In this document: one piece after another, positions 7,770 through 13,324 of the stretch
Layout: each line of letters begins with the position of its first letter
Numbering within the stretch: position 1 is the stretch's first letter
Origin: CAYPEL01 sp964409635
GTDB taxonomy: Bacteria; Pseudomonadota; Gammaproteobacteria; DSM-19610
Reading direction: 5' to 3'
Length of the DNA: 13,324 nucleotides
NCBI GenBank assembly: GCA_964409635.1
Contig: CAYPEL010000070.1
Location: forward strand, 1-13,324
The notes under the pieces: model-generated
What the model saw: the letters and a program-made list of their open reading frames with translations, nothing else
Told to the model about the DNA's origin: nothing
Database searches by the model: none
Position numbers and translations under genes: made by a program

Positions 7770-8486
7770 TTAGAGATACCTTTCTTTGAAGGTATAGATA
7801 AGACCTGCAGAAAACAGATGCATGTAAAGCAGTTCCATGGTGTCAGTCTTCATCAGGTCGAGTAATACCTCATCCTCCAGATCCCAGATGCGCTGACGCT
7901 CCACAATGGCATAGCCATCGAAATCAACTTTACCGGCAATCTCCGGCTCGGCCACGCGCACCGGCACCAGCAAATCAAGTTCCTGCATGCGCGAGCAAAA
8001 CTGCGTGGTACGGTCGATATGCGTCTGAAACTTTTGACAGAAATCCTTAACCTCTGTCAGCATCGGCCCATCATCCACCTGACCAAATAACGGCACACCA
8101 CGGCCGCGTTTGTTCAGCCCCGAATACGCATCGTCTATGCCGACGATCGCCTGACCGCTGGCATCCTTGATCAGAATAAAGGGATAGCGGCGCATGTAAC
8201 AGGGCACGTACTCACCGATCCAGTTTGCCTCTGGATCGAGAAACTCATTACTACCATTTTGCAGGCCTAATAAAGCAACCGGGTAAATCTCATCGGTTTT
8301 GATATTAAACAGGATGGGATATTCCTTGGCGACGCGGATGAATTCCATACAAAACACATAGACTGTATTGGTATTCCTGGCGTAGGTAAAATTATCCAGC
8401 CGTTCAATATAGAGGTGGCCATGCTGTTCACGGGTAAGTGGAACGATGTTCTTGTAAAGCTGAAACTGACCGGTACTAACAGACAT
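7770..8486 (-). CDS. SapC family protein
   Basis: The 238-aa product matches the SapC family (Pfam SapC) along its whole length. Typical features are the N-terminal IVPL..EQHGHLYI, the MEFIRVAKEYPILF segment, ALLGLQNGSNEFLDPEANWIGEYVP, RRYPF, and the late VDFDGYAIVERQRIWDL with a C-terminal MHLFSAG. The family is named after a protein linked to the surface (S-) layer of Campylobacter; its biochemical role is not established and no catalytic motif is evident. No signal peptide is seen. ATG 8486 is chosen; GTG 8495 would add three residues, and neither has a clear ribosome site. The gene is convergent with the TPR-methyltransferase gene (10-nt gap) and divergent from the YtkA-like gene. Confidence 0.85.
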   Translation of the reverse strand: MSVSTGQFQLYKNIVPLTREQHGHLYIERLDNFTYARNTNTVYVFCMEFIRVAKEYPILFNIKTDEIYPVALLGLQNGSNEFLDPEANWIGEYVPCYMRRYPFILIKDASGQAIVGIDDAYSGLNKRGRGVPLFGQVDDGPMLTEVKDFCQKFQTHIDRTTQFCSRMQELDLLVPVRVAEPEIAGKVDFDGYAIVERQRIWDLEDEVLLDLMKTDTMELLYMHLFSAGLIYTFKERYL

Positions 8487-8613
8487 AGTGATCACACCAG
8501 ATTAGGTTAATAAGGGAACCAAAGATTAAAAACACAGTCAATTATTATGTCATAAAAGTCACTTGAATCTGCTAAAATAAACAGCCTTATCGGCCATTTA
8601 ATACGCTATTAAT
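8487..8613. other. Divergent intergenic region with GTCA half-sites
   Basis: The 127-bp AT-rich region between two divergent genes must hold both promoters, but no strong -35/-10 pair stands out; TAAAAT at 8573-8578 is a possible plus-strand -10. GTCA occurs at 8537, 8549 and 8558 in the same orientation. The spacing (12 and 9 nt) does not match the 11-nt period of a Pho box. Confidence 0.35.
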
Positions 8614-9054
8614 ATGAAAAAATTACAGTCTGGCATGAAGCTCTTTTATAGCCTTCTTTTTGCCCTGACCCTGACGGGTGTAAACACTTCCAGCCTGGCC
8701 GCACCAGCCAAAACGGATCAAACCATACAGACGCGCACGAGTTCGAATAGTACCTTTACTGTCACGATTGAGAGCCAGCTAAAACCACTTCAGCTGGGTC
8801 GTATACACACCTGGAAAGCCACTGTTCACGATGCGGAGGGTAAACCGGTCATGGGCGCTGACATCAAGGCCGGTGGCGGTATGCCGATCCATAACCATGG
8901 TTTTCCGACTGAGCCGGAGGTCACCCGGCAGCAAGAAGCGGGTGTCTATCTTATTGAAGGTATCAAATTCAGCATGAGCGGCCCCTGGGTACTGTTTCTG
9001 GAGATCAGCCTGGACGGGGAAACTGACAGTGTTGCCTTTGATATCGACCTGTAA
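8614..9054 (+). CDS. Exported YtkA/FixH-like domain protein
   Basis: A small periplasmic or membrane-anchored protein of 146 aa. Residues 1-30 form a signal peptide or signal anchor (basic KKLQ..K start, hydrophobic FYSLLFALTLTG, possible cleavage after SLAA). Residues ~45-146 match the YtkA/FixH-like beta-sandwich, with GGGMPIHNHGFPTEP (87-101), YLIEGIKFSMSGPWVLFLEI and a final D.VAFDIDL strand. Its two histidines and methionine (M90, H93, H95) resemble a metal-binding loop; copper handling is a guess from related domains, not proven. It is the first gene of a tight plus-strand set with the di-heme peroxidase gene 40 nt downstream. The start lies in AT-rich sequence with no clear ribosome site; an in-frame ATG at 8635 is an alternative but would shorten the signal peptide. 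Confidence 0.78.
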   Translation: MKKLQSGMKLFYSLLFALTLTGVNTSSLAAPAKTDQTIQTRTSSNSTFTVTIESQLKPLQLGRIHTWKATVHDAEGKPVMGADIKAGGGMPIHNHGFPTEPEVTRQQEAGVYLIEGIKFSMSGPWVLFLEISLDGETDSVAFDIDL

Positions 9055-9094
9055 CGCTCTAATCTGCCAAAATACAATTAATTGATCTGGATCC

Positions 9095-10399
9095 ATGCTA
9101 CTTAAAATCCTGAAATTTATTGCTATCATCGCAGTACTTGGTGCCGCAGCTGGTAGCATAGGGTATTGGCTAGAGTCGCAAAAATATCCAAAACCCGCCT
9201 GGTCGGCCGACGAAACTAAAACCATAGTCTCACTGTCACTGAAAAACCTGCCGCCCCTGCCAGCGGATACCAGTAATGCCGTCGCTGATAGCCCGGCCGC
9301 CGCCACGATGGGCCACCGGATATTCTTTGACAAACGCTTCAGTGCTAACGGTCAAGTGGCCTGCGTAACCTGCCACCATCCCGATAAATTTTTCACGGAC
9401 GGCAAAGCATTCGCCGTGGGCGTGGGTGTCACATCGCGTAGCTCACCGTCAATCGTCGGCACCGCCTACCAGCCGTTTATATTTTGGGACGGCCGGGCCG
9501 ACAGCCAATGGATGCAGGCATTAGGGCCGATGGAGAGCAGTGTCGAACACGGGGGTTCACGCATGCAGTATGCCCACCTCATCGCCGACGACCCAGGCTA
9601 TCGGCAAGCATACGAGAAATTATTTGGCGCTATGCCAGACTTATCAGATGAAAGCCGATTCCCACCCCAGGCTGGCCCCGTCGATAAACAGGCCAATCCG
9701 GAAACCGCCGCCGCCTGGGATAAAATGGCTGCGGCAGACCAGCAACAGGTATCACAGATTTATGCCAATATTGGCAAGACGATAGCCGCCTACGAACGCC
9801 TGCTAGTACCCGGGCCAGCACGCTTTGATGCCTATGCAGACGCGCTGACTGCTGAAGGAAAAGCTAACTATAAACTACTCACCCCGGATGAAGCTGAAGG
9901 ACTCCGGCTATTTATCGGCGCAGGCCGTTGCACCGAATGTCACAATGGCGCGCTGTTTTCAAACGATGGCTTCCAGAATATTGGTACCCCCGGCGTAGCA
10001 GGCAAAGCCTTCGATTTCGGACGCTCGATTGGTGTCAACAAAGTCATCAAGGCCGAGTTTAATTGCACCAGCAGCTACAGTGATGCGGATAAAACTGACT
10101 GCACTGAATTGCGCTTCATCAAGCGTGTTGGCGATGATCTCGCCGGCAGCTTCAAGGTACCGGGGCTGCGCAACGTCACGCAGACAGCGCCCTATATGCA
10201 TTCGGGTCAAATGGCTGACCTTGAAGAAGTCATGGATCATTACAACAAAGCACCGACACCTAAATTTGGTCACAGCATGTTGACCAAGCTGGATCTTGAA
10301 CCCCATCAACTCGACCAATTAATCGCTTTTATGCATACGCTGGATAGCGAGGTCGCTGCCGCCGATAACTGGCTACAGCCGCCGCATGACAACCCATAA
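9095..10399 (+). CDS. Di-heme cytochrome c peroxidase / MauG-family protein, membrane-anchored
   Basis: Predicted periplasmic di-heme c-type oxidoreductase, 434 aa. Residues 3-25 form a hydrophobic N-terminal anchor or signal. Two haem-attachment motifs are seen: CVTCH (90-94) and CTECH (279-283). Other family signatures are FWDGRADS (130-137), GKTIAAYERLL (227-237), LFIGAGRCTECHNGALFSN, FKVPGLRNVTQTAPYMHSG (353-371) and LEEVMDHYN (376-384). The segment after FWDGRA reads ALGPMESSVEHGG rather than the pattern of classical peroxidases. Y383 lies about where MauG has its haem-ligand tyrosine (alignment from memory, uncertain). The family reduces hydrogen peroxide or oxidises amino acid side chains of partner proteins; which applies here cannot be read from sequence. 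Neighbouring exported genes (YtkA-like upstream, rhodanese-like 30 nt downstream) suggest a shared periplasmic redox or maturation task. Confidence 0.9.
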   Translation: MLLKILKFIAIIAVLGAAAGSIGYWLESQKYPKPAWSADETKTIVSLSLKNLPPLPADTSNAVADSPAAATMGHRIFFDKRFSANGQVACVTCHHPDKFFTDGKAFAVGVGVTSRSSPSIVGTAYQPFIFWDGRADSQWMQALGPMESSVEHGGSRMQYAHLIADDPGYRQAYEKLFGAMPDLSDESRFPPQAGPVDKQANPETAAAWDKMAAADQQQVSQIYANIGKTIAAYERLLVPGPARFDAYADALTAEGKANYKLLTPDEAEGLRLFIGAGRCTECHNGALFSNDGFQNIGTPGVAGKAFDFGRSIGVNKVIKAEFNCTSSYSDADKTDCTELRFIKRVGDDLAGSFKVPGLRNVTQTAPYMHSGQMADLEEVMDHYNKAPTPKFGHSMLTKLDLEPHQLDQLIAFMHTLDSEVAAADNWLQPPHDNP

Positions 10400-10418
10400 C
10401 AATGACTACCAGGCTTGC

Positions 10419-10424
10419 AAGGAA
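10419..10424 (+). promoter_or_regulatory. Ribosome binding site deciding the ATG 10430 start
   Basis: AAGGAA lies 5 nt before ATG 10430. An upstream in-frame TTG at 10415 would place this site inside the gene, so ATG 10430 is the likely start. Confidence 0.6.
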
Positions 10425-10429
10425 ACCTA

Positions 10430-11200
10430 ATGACTATTTTCCCTAAGATCAAACGCCGTAACCTGTCACTCACAGCGGCAGCAGTGGCCGTTGCATTGAG
10501 CCTTGCCTCTCCCGGGGTCAGCTGGTCTGATGCAACCAGCGGAAAAGTGACGGCCCCGCTCAAGCCCGACGTGCCTTATTTATTTGTCGTCCACCAGGGG
10601 CGTTCGATCAAAATCGAACGTGACATCTATAACTCCTTTAAAGCAGGAAGCGATATCCGCGGGCAATTAATGCAGTCATCCGGAACCTGCCCACCCTTTT
10701 GTCTGCAAGCCTTAAAACTGGACGTTCCCGTCGACACCGTGGGCGAAGCCGAGATAGTGGATTTTATGCTGACCAAGATGCGCGACAACAAAGGCGTATT
10801 GGTTGACGTGAGGAGTAAAAGGACTTTCGATTACAGCACCATACCCGGATCGATTCATTATTTTATCCAGGATCTGCAAAAAGGCCCGGGCGATCCCGAC
10901 TTTGACGCCATGCTGGAAGTGCTCGGCGCAGAGCGGCGCGGTGAAACGGGTTGGCTGGATCGCCAACTGGAAACAATTGGGCTGACCGGTAACGGCATGC
11001 TCACCAAAGACTGGGACTTCACTCACGCCAAAACATTAATTCTGTGGGGTAACAGCGCAACCGATGCGACTTCCATTACTGCCATTAAACTCCTGTTGTC
11101 CGCCGGTTACCCGGCAACAAAATTGAAATGGTATCGCGGCGGCATGGCCTCGTGGCAGTACTGGGGCTTTACCACTGTACGCACCGCCAAACGCAAATAA
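10430..11200 (+). CDS. Exported rhodanese-like protein lacking the catalytic cysteine
   Basis: Seen in 256 aa: a signal peptide (KIKRR start, hydrophobic 12-27, cleavage somewhere in 28-35), an N-terminal part with CPPFC (C87, C91), and a rhodanese fold at about 105-250 with VLVDVRSKRTFDYSTIPGSIH (123-143) and the final AGYPATKLKWYRGGMASWQYWGF. At the place of the active-site loop, where rhodaneses carry a cysteine, the sequence reads LILWGNSATDA (203-213) with no cysteine. Sulphur transfer by the usual mechanism is therefore unlikely; the domain may be a binding or structural module, or the CPPFC pair may do redox work. It follows the di-heme peroxidase gene by 30 nt and ends the cassette at a strong terminator. 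Rhodanese fold assignment is firm; function is unknown. Confidence 0.82.
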   Translation: MTIFPKIKRRNLSLTAAAVAVALSLASPGVSWSDATSGKVTAPLKPDVPYLFVVHQGRSIKIERDIYNSFKAGSDIRGQLMQSSGTCPPFCLQALKLDVPVDTVGEAEIVDFMLTKMRDNKGVLVDVRSKRTFDYSTIPGSIHYFIQDLQKGPGDPDFDAMLEVLGAERRGETGWLDRQLETIGLTGNGMLTKDWDFTHAKTLILWGNSATDATSITAIKLLLSAGYPATKLKWYRGGMASWQYWGFTTVRTAKRK

Positions 11201-11202
11201 AA

Positions 11203-11226
11203 AAAGGCCGGGTTACCCCGGCCTTT
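11203..11226. terminator. Bidirectional intrinsic terminator
   Basis: Arms AAAGGCCGGG (11203-11212) and CCCGGCCTTT (11217-11226) form a perfect 10-bp stem with the loop TTAC. The plus strand continues TTTCTTAATT; on the minus strand the stem is followed by a run of T (A-run before 11206). It sits 2 nt after the rhodanese-like stop codon and 45 nt beyond the stop of the convergent propeller gene, so it can serve both. Confidence 0.92.
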
Positions 11227-11271
11227 CTTAATTCCCTCTAACGAATGAGGGACACTCTGGATACCCGGTTC

Positions 11272-12783
11272 TTAGAAACCAGTCAGGTAGTTCAGAGATT
11301 TAGCGCCATGTGGATCAGCTGCCGTGACTTCAGTACCGCCCATGCCAGCATCACACTGTTCAACGTAGTTTCCGCCATTATCACACAGGAAAAGCGTAGC
11401 GCCATTGTCCATCAGCTCAGTCTTGACGTAACGAGCATTACGACCAAATAACGTGGAGTAAACATCTACACCCGCAACCCGATCAATGTGGTTAAAACGG
11501 TCTGGACCGCCACTCGGACTACCAATCGCAGAAGTCGGACGTGGGCCGCGTGTTGTCCAGTACATACGGGTACCAAACTGTGAGCGGTCGATTACGTCAG
11601 GCGTTACATTGGTACGGCCCGATGCTGCGTCCAGATCGATCGTCTTGACCAATTTTGCGCGCCTCTGTCTTTTTGGATTCTTGATAATATGAAGTGTGCT
11701 ATCAATACGCATGAGCTGCCAGACGAACTTACTTGTCAGACCTGCATACTGCGCACCATGTGCGTCACCACCGTACACCGGCAGGCTGTCATCAGTCGGC
11801 AGGGAAATACGCTTGATTGGCCCGTGTCTTTTACCCGCACGTTTGTATTTCCAGATGGAAATTTCTTCCGGATCGCCGTGCTTGTTGAAGCCATGCGTAA
11901 TCCAGAGCGTACCCGTATTTGGGTTATTCACCAGACCACAACCGGCTGCCATCACATCGTTGAATGCATCCAGAATGGCCGGGTTAGTCGGATCGCTAAC
12001 GTCAACAACAATAACACCACCTGTGTTTGTACTGGTCTGGGCAGCAATGTAGAGCAAGTTGCCATCCGTGCTGTACTGTGAGCAGATGTTGTTAGGGTTA
12101 GAGTCGATAGCCAGCATTGCGTCATAAGCTGCTTGTACTTTGGCTTTCAGATTAGGCCTGGCATTCAGTTTGGTAGAAAGCGGCAATTCGCCGGTTCTCC
12201 AGATACCGATACGGTTGTAAGTATCCGTTGCCATGTCTGCAGTGAACAGTGAGAAGTCACCATTGAAGATAGAGGCGCACTGAATCTGATCGTTCTGTGG
12301 GTTACCCCCACAGGCGTGAGAGGTGTTGCCTTTATCAGGGGCTGTATTACCTGAATTTTGAATGCCTCCCATACCATCATTGCCTAAGTAGGCGTCTACT
12401 GTGGAGGCTTGCAGCTCTGCAACTTCAGTCGGAGAGCCCGTACCTCCATTGGTTTTCCAGATTTCCATCCAGCCACCCAGGTACGTCAGTATTGTGCGGC
12501 TAGCAGGATCCAGACCGGCGTGGTTTGAAAAACCCATGATATGCATACGGACACTTTGGTGTTCCTGTACAGGAAGTGTGCCTGCAAACAGATCAACTTT
12601 AGACTCAACAGCGTCTACAGTCGGGTCGTTCAGATCAGACTGATCAAAGATGTGAGCCACACCCCCGATCTGGTCTACGGCCCAAAACTCGCCGAAGTTA
12701 AGGTGAAATGCTTGTGCATTGCCTGCGGCCATGCCGAGAGCAGCGGTCGTAGCGGTTGCTACCAGAGATTTATTGAACTTCAT
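11272..12783 (-). CDS. Secreted beta-propeller-like protein of unknown function
   Basis: The 503-aa protein has a clear signal peptide (MKFNKS, hydrophobic 8-20, cleavage after AQA25). The mature part is rich in beta-strand and turn patterns such as NLLYIAAQT...GGVIVVDVSDPTNPAIL (243-271) and GTLWITHGF...EISIWKY (291-313), typical of YncE/LVIVD-type propellers. Conserved-looking His motifs are GFSNHAG (84-90), GGDAHGAQYA (338-347) and ADPHGAK (489-495). Six cysteines (C158, C169, C234, C282, C467, C477) could form three disulphides outside the cytoplasm. No CxxCH or known catalytic site is seen and I do not recognise a named family. Expression looks potentially high: a very strong ribosome site, and a near-consensus sigma-54 promoter about 130 bp upstream. 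It converges on the YtkA-peroxidase-rhodanese cassette; a functional link is only suggested by position. Confidence 0.8.
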   Translation of the reverse strand: MKFNKSLVATATTAALGMAAGNAQAFHLNFGEFWAVDQIGGVAHIFDQSDLNDPTVDAVESKVDLFAGTLPVQEHQSVRMHIMGFSNHAGLDPASRTILTYLGGWMEIWKTNGGTGSPTEVAELQASTVDAYLGNDGMGGIQNSGNTAPDKGNTSHACGGNPQNDQIQCASIFNGDFSLFTADMATDTYNRIGIWRTGELPLSTKLNARPNLKAKVQAAYDAMLAIDSNPNNICSQYSTDGNLLYIAAQTSTNTGGVIVVDVSDPTNPAILDAFNDVMAAGCGLVNNPNTGTLWITHGFNKHGDPEEISIWKYKRAGKRHGPIKRISLPTDDSLPVYGGDAHGAQYAGLTSKFVWQLMRIDSTLHIIKNPKRQRRAKLVKTIDLDAASGRTNVTPDVIDRSQFGTRMYWTTRGPRPTSAIGSPSGGPDRFNHIDRVAGVDVYSTLFGRNARYVKTELMDNGATLFLCDNGGNYVEQCDAGMGGTEVTAADPHGAKSLNYLTGF

Positions 12784-12789
12784 ATTGTA

Positions 12790-12800
12790 CTCCTCCTCCT
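12790..12800 (-). promoter_or_regulatory. Extended strong ribosome binding site
   Basis: On the minus strand AGGAGGAGGAG ends 6 nt before ATG 12783, a tandem near-perfect anti-16S match. A short CCTC upstream (minus strand, about 12805-12808) could pair with part of it and modulate access. Confidence 0.8.
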
Positions 12801-12913
12801 ATGTAGAGGTGATTAACTCGAGTTATTAGTTGTGTAAATCCGGTACAAACAGGCGCAGCGCATTTGGCGGGGGAAATAACCCGTCTACGAGAACCCTTCC
12901 GTGCATTAGATAC

Positions 12914-12930
12914 TGCAATTCCAGTGCCAA
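12914..12930 (-). promoter_or_regulatory. Sigma-54 (-24/-12) promoter of the propeller gene
   Basis: Read on the minus strand from 12930 to 12914: TTGGCACTGGAATTGCA. It fits the TGGCACG-N4-TTGCW consensus with one mismatch, and the invariant GG (12928-12927) and GC (12916-12915) are exactly 10 nt apart. Transcription would start near 12903, giving a leader of about 120 nt. Such promoters need an enhancer-binding activator; one is encoded at 1456-2925 in this window. Confidence 0.8.
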
Positions 12931-12957
12931 TTGGAATAATTTCAACATAGAAGCTGC

Positions 12958-12987
12958 CTGTTAACGATAATAGTCTTTTGTTAACAG
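12958..12987. repeat. GTTAAC inverted repeat upstream of the sigma-54 promoter
   Basis: Arms CTGTTAAC (12958-12965) and GTTAACAG (12980-12987) are perfect inverted repeats, each containing the palindrome GTTAAC, with 14 nt between. The centre lies about 70 bp upstream of the predicted start site, between the promoter and the TGTCAG element. It may bind a regulator or a DNA-bending protein. Confidence 0.4.
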
Positions 12988-13054
12988 ATAGATAGATGAA
13001 CTAATGAACAGATACTCTGTGCCTTTCGGGAACAGGGTTTGCGGAATATAATAC

Positions 13055-13077
13055 GACAATACTGTCAGCTACTGACA
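13055..13077. promoter_or_regulatory. Three-half-site operator-like element, candidate enhancer
   Basis: GACA (13055-13058), TGTCAG (13063-13068) and CTGACA (13072-13077) form two overlapping inverted repeats: GACA-N4-TGTC and TGTCAG-N3-CTGACA. The first 14 nt equal those at 1163-1176. The centre is about 160 bp upstream of the predicted sigma-54 start site, a usual enhancer distance. It also lies directly after a plus-strand TATAAT (13047-13052), so it could instead repress a promoter pointing out of the window. Confidence 0.5.
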
Positions 13078-13324
13078 TTTTTGGAAGCCTTCTGCGACAC
13101 AGCTCCGGCAGACTATAACGCCCCGCAAGCCAGTTGCCGGCGAACGGTAATAAGTTGATACGACTAGTTCTTAGCGAGTCAAATTTCTAAAACCTGGAGT
13201 TGGTGACTTTTTTGTCTAATCTACTACGGGGGCAATTGCACTACCCATCAGGCTCCTTGCTGTTATAAAAACGCTGGAATTTAACCTTATTCACAAATTT
13301 TACTGATAAAATTAATACATGCGC

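Larger units (their letters stand above)
12784..13324. other. Long regulatory region upstream of the propeller gene
   Basis: This is 541 bp without a credible gene. Reading away from the propeller start it holds a strong ribosome site, the palindrome TAACTCGAGTTA (12814-12825) in the leader, the sigma-54 promoter (12914-12930), a GTTAAC inverted repeat (12958-12987), a perfect TATAAT on the plus strand (13047-13052) and the shared operator-like element (13055-13077). From 13080 to the end I see only an AT-rich stem, AATTTTA/TAAAATT (13296-13313), and an ATG at the very edge. A plus-strand gene may begin beyond the window. Confidence 0.6.

Noticed and set aside
7776..7795. ATACCTT/AAGGTAT hairpin as a terminator between the convergent TPR-methyltransferase and sapC-like genes
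   Set aside because: Only 7 AT-rich base pairs, inside the sapC-like coding sequence, with no U-tract in either direction.
8547..8564. Pho box in the sapC/YtkA intergenic region
   Set aside because: The GTCA copies are 12 and 9 nt apart instead of 11, and the second repeat does not match CTGTCAT.
8779..9333. Minus-strand open frame of 184 codons
   Set aside because: It overlaps two well-supported plus-strand genes and its translation has no recognisable domain.
11272..12783. Propeller protein as a MopE/CorA- or MbnP-type copper protein
   Set aside because: The idea came from the neighbouring di-haem peroxidase gene. I see no sequence similarity or four-Cys motif that would support it.
13319..13324. 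ATG at the right edge as the start of a new gene
   Set aside because: Only two codons are visible and there is no ribosome site before it.
1..13324. tRNA, rRNA, CRISPR arrays, transposases or phage genes
   Set aside because: None was recognised on reading either strand.

Overview
The window looks like chromosome of a Gammaproteobacterium of moderate GC content. The taxon is inferred only from gene content: a GspC-type type II secretion domain, a sigma-54 enhancer-binding protein, SapC, a di-heme peroxidase and EAL signalling. No rRNA or marker gene allows a finer placement. I saw no tRNA, CRISPR array, insertion sequence or phage gene. A run of exactly 100 N at 4092-4191 marks an assembly gap.

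Left part (1-1455): an EAL-domain c-di-GMP phosphodiesterase carrying only the last piece of a GGDEF domain, then 465 bp of non-coding DNA with several inverted repeats. One of these is a perfect 11+11 bp palindrome (1156-1181).

Central plus-strand run (1456-7759): three closely spaced genes. They encode a PAS/AAA+/Fis sigma-54 activator, an inner-membrane protein with GspC homology and PDZ domains followed (across the N gap) by about 18 ankyrin repeats, and a TPR protein ending in a SAM-dependent methyltransferase domain. If the reading frame across the gap is real, a type II secretion clamp protein fused to a periplasmic ankyrin solenoid is the most unusual object here. A convergent sapC-family gene ends 10 nt beyond the methyltransferase gene.

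Right part (8614-12783): a plus-strand cassette of exported redox-type proteins (YtkA/FixH-like protein, membrane-anchored di-heme cytochrome c peroxidase/MauG-family protein, degenerate rhodanese with a CPPFC motif) ends in a strong bidirectional terminator. Opposite it lies a large secreted, probably beta-propeller, protein of unknown function.

The propeller gene has a near-consensus sigma-54 promoter (12914-12930, minus strand). Upstream of it is a palindromic element (13055-13077) that shares a 14-nt core with the palindrome upstream of the sigma-54 activator gene. A simple model, which is inference, is that the activator encoded at 1456-2925 binds both sites, controlling its own operon and the secreted protein, possibly in response to a redox or metal signal sensed by a Cys/His-rich PAS domain.
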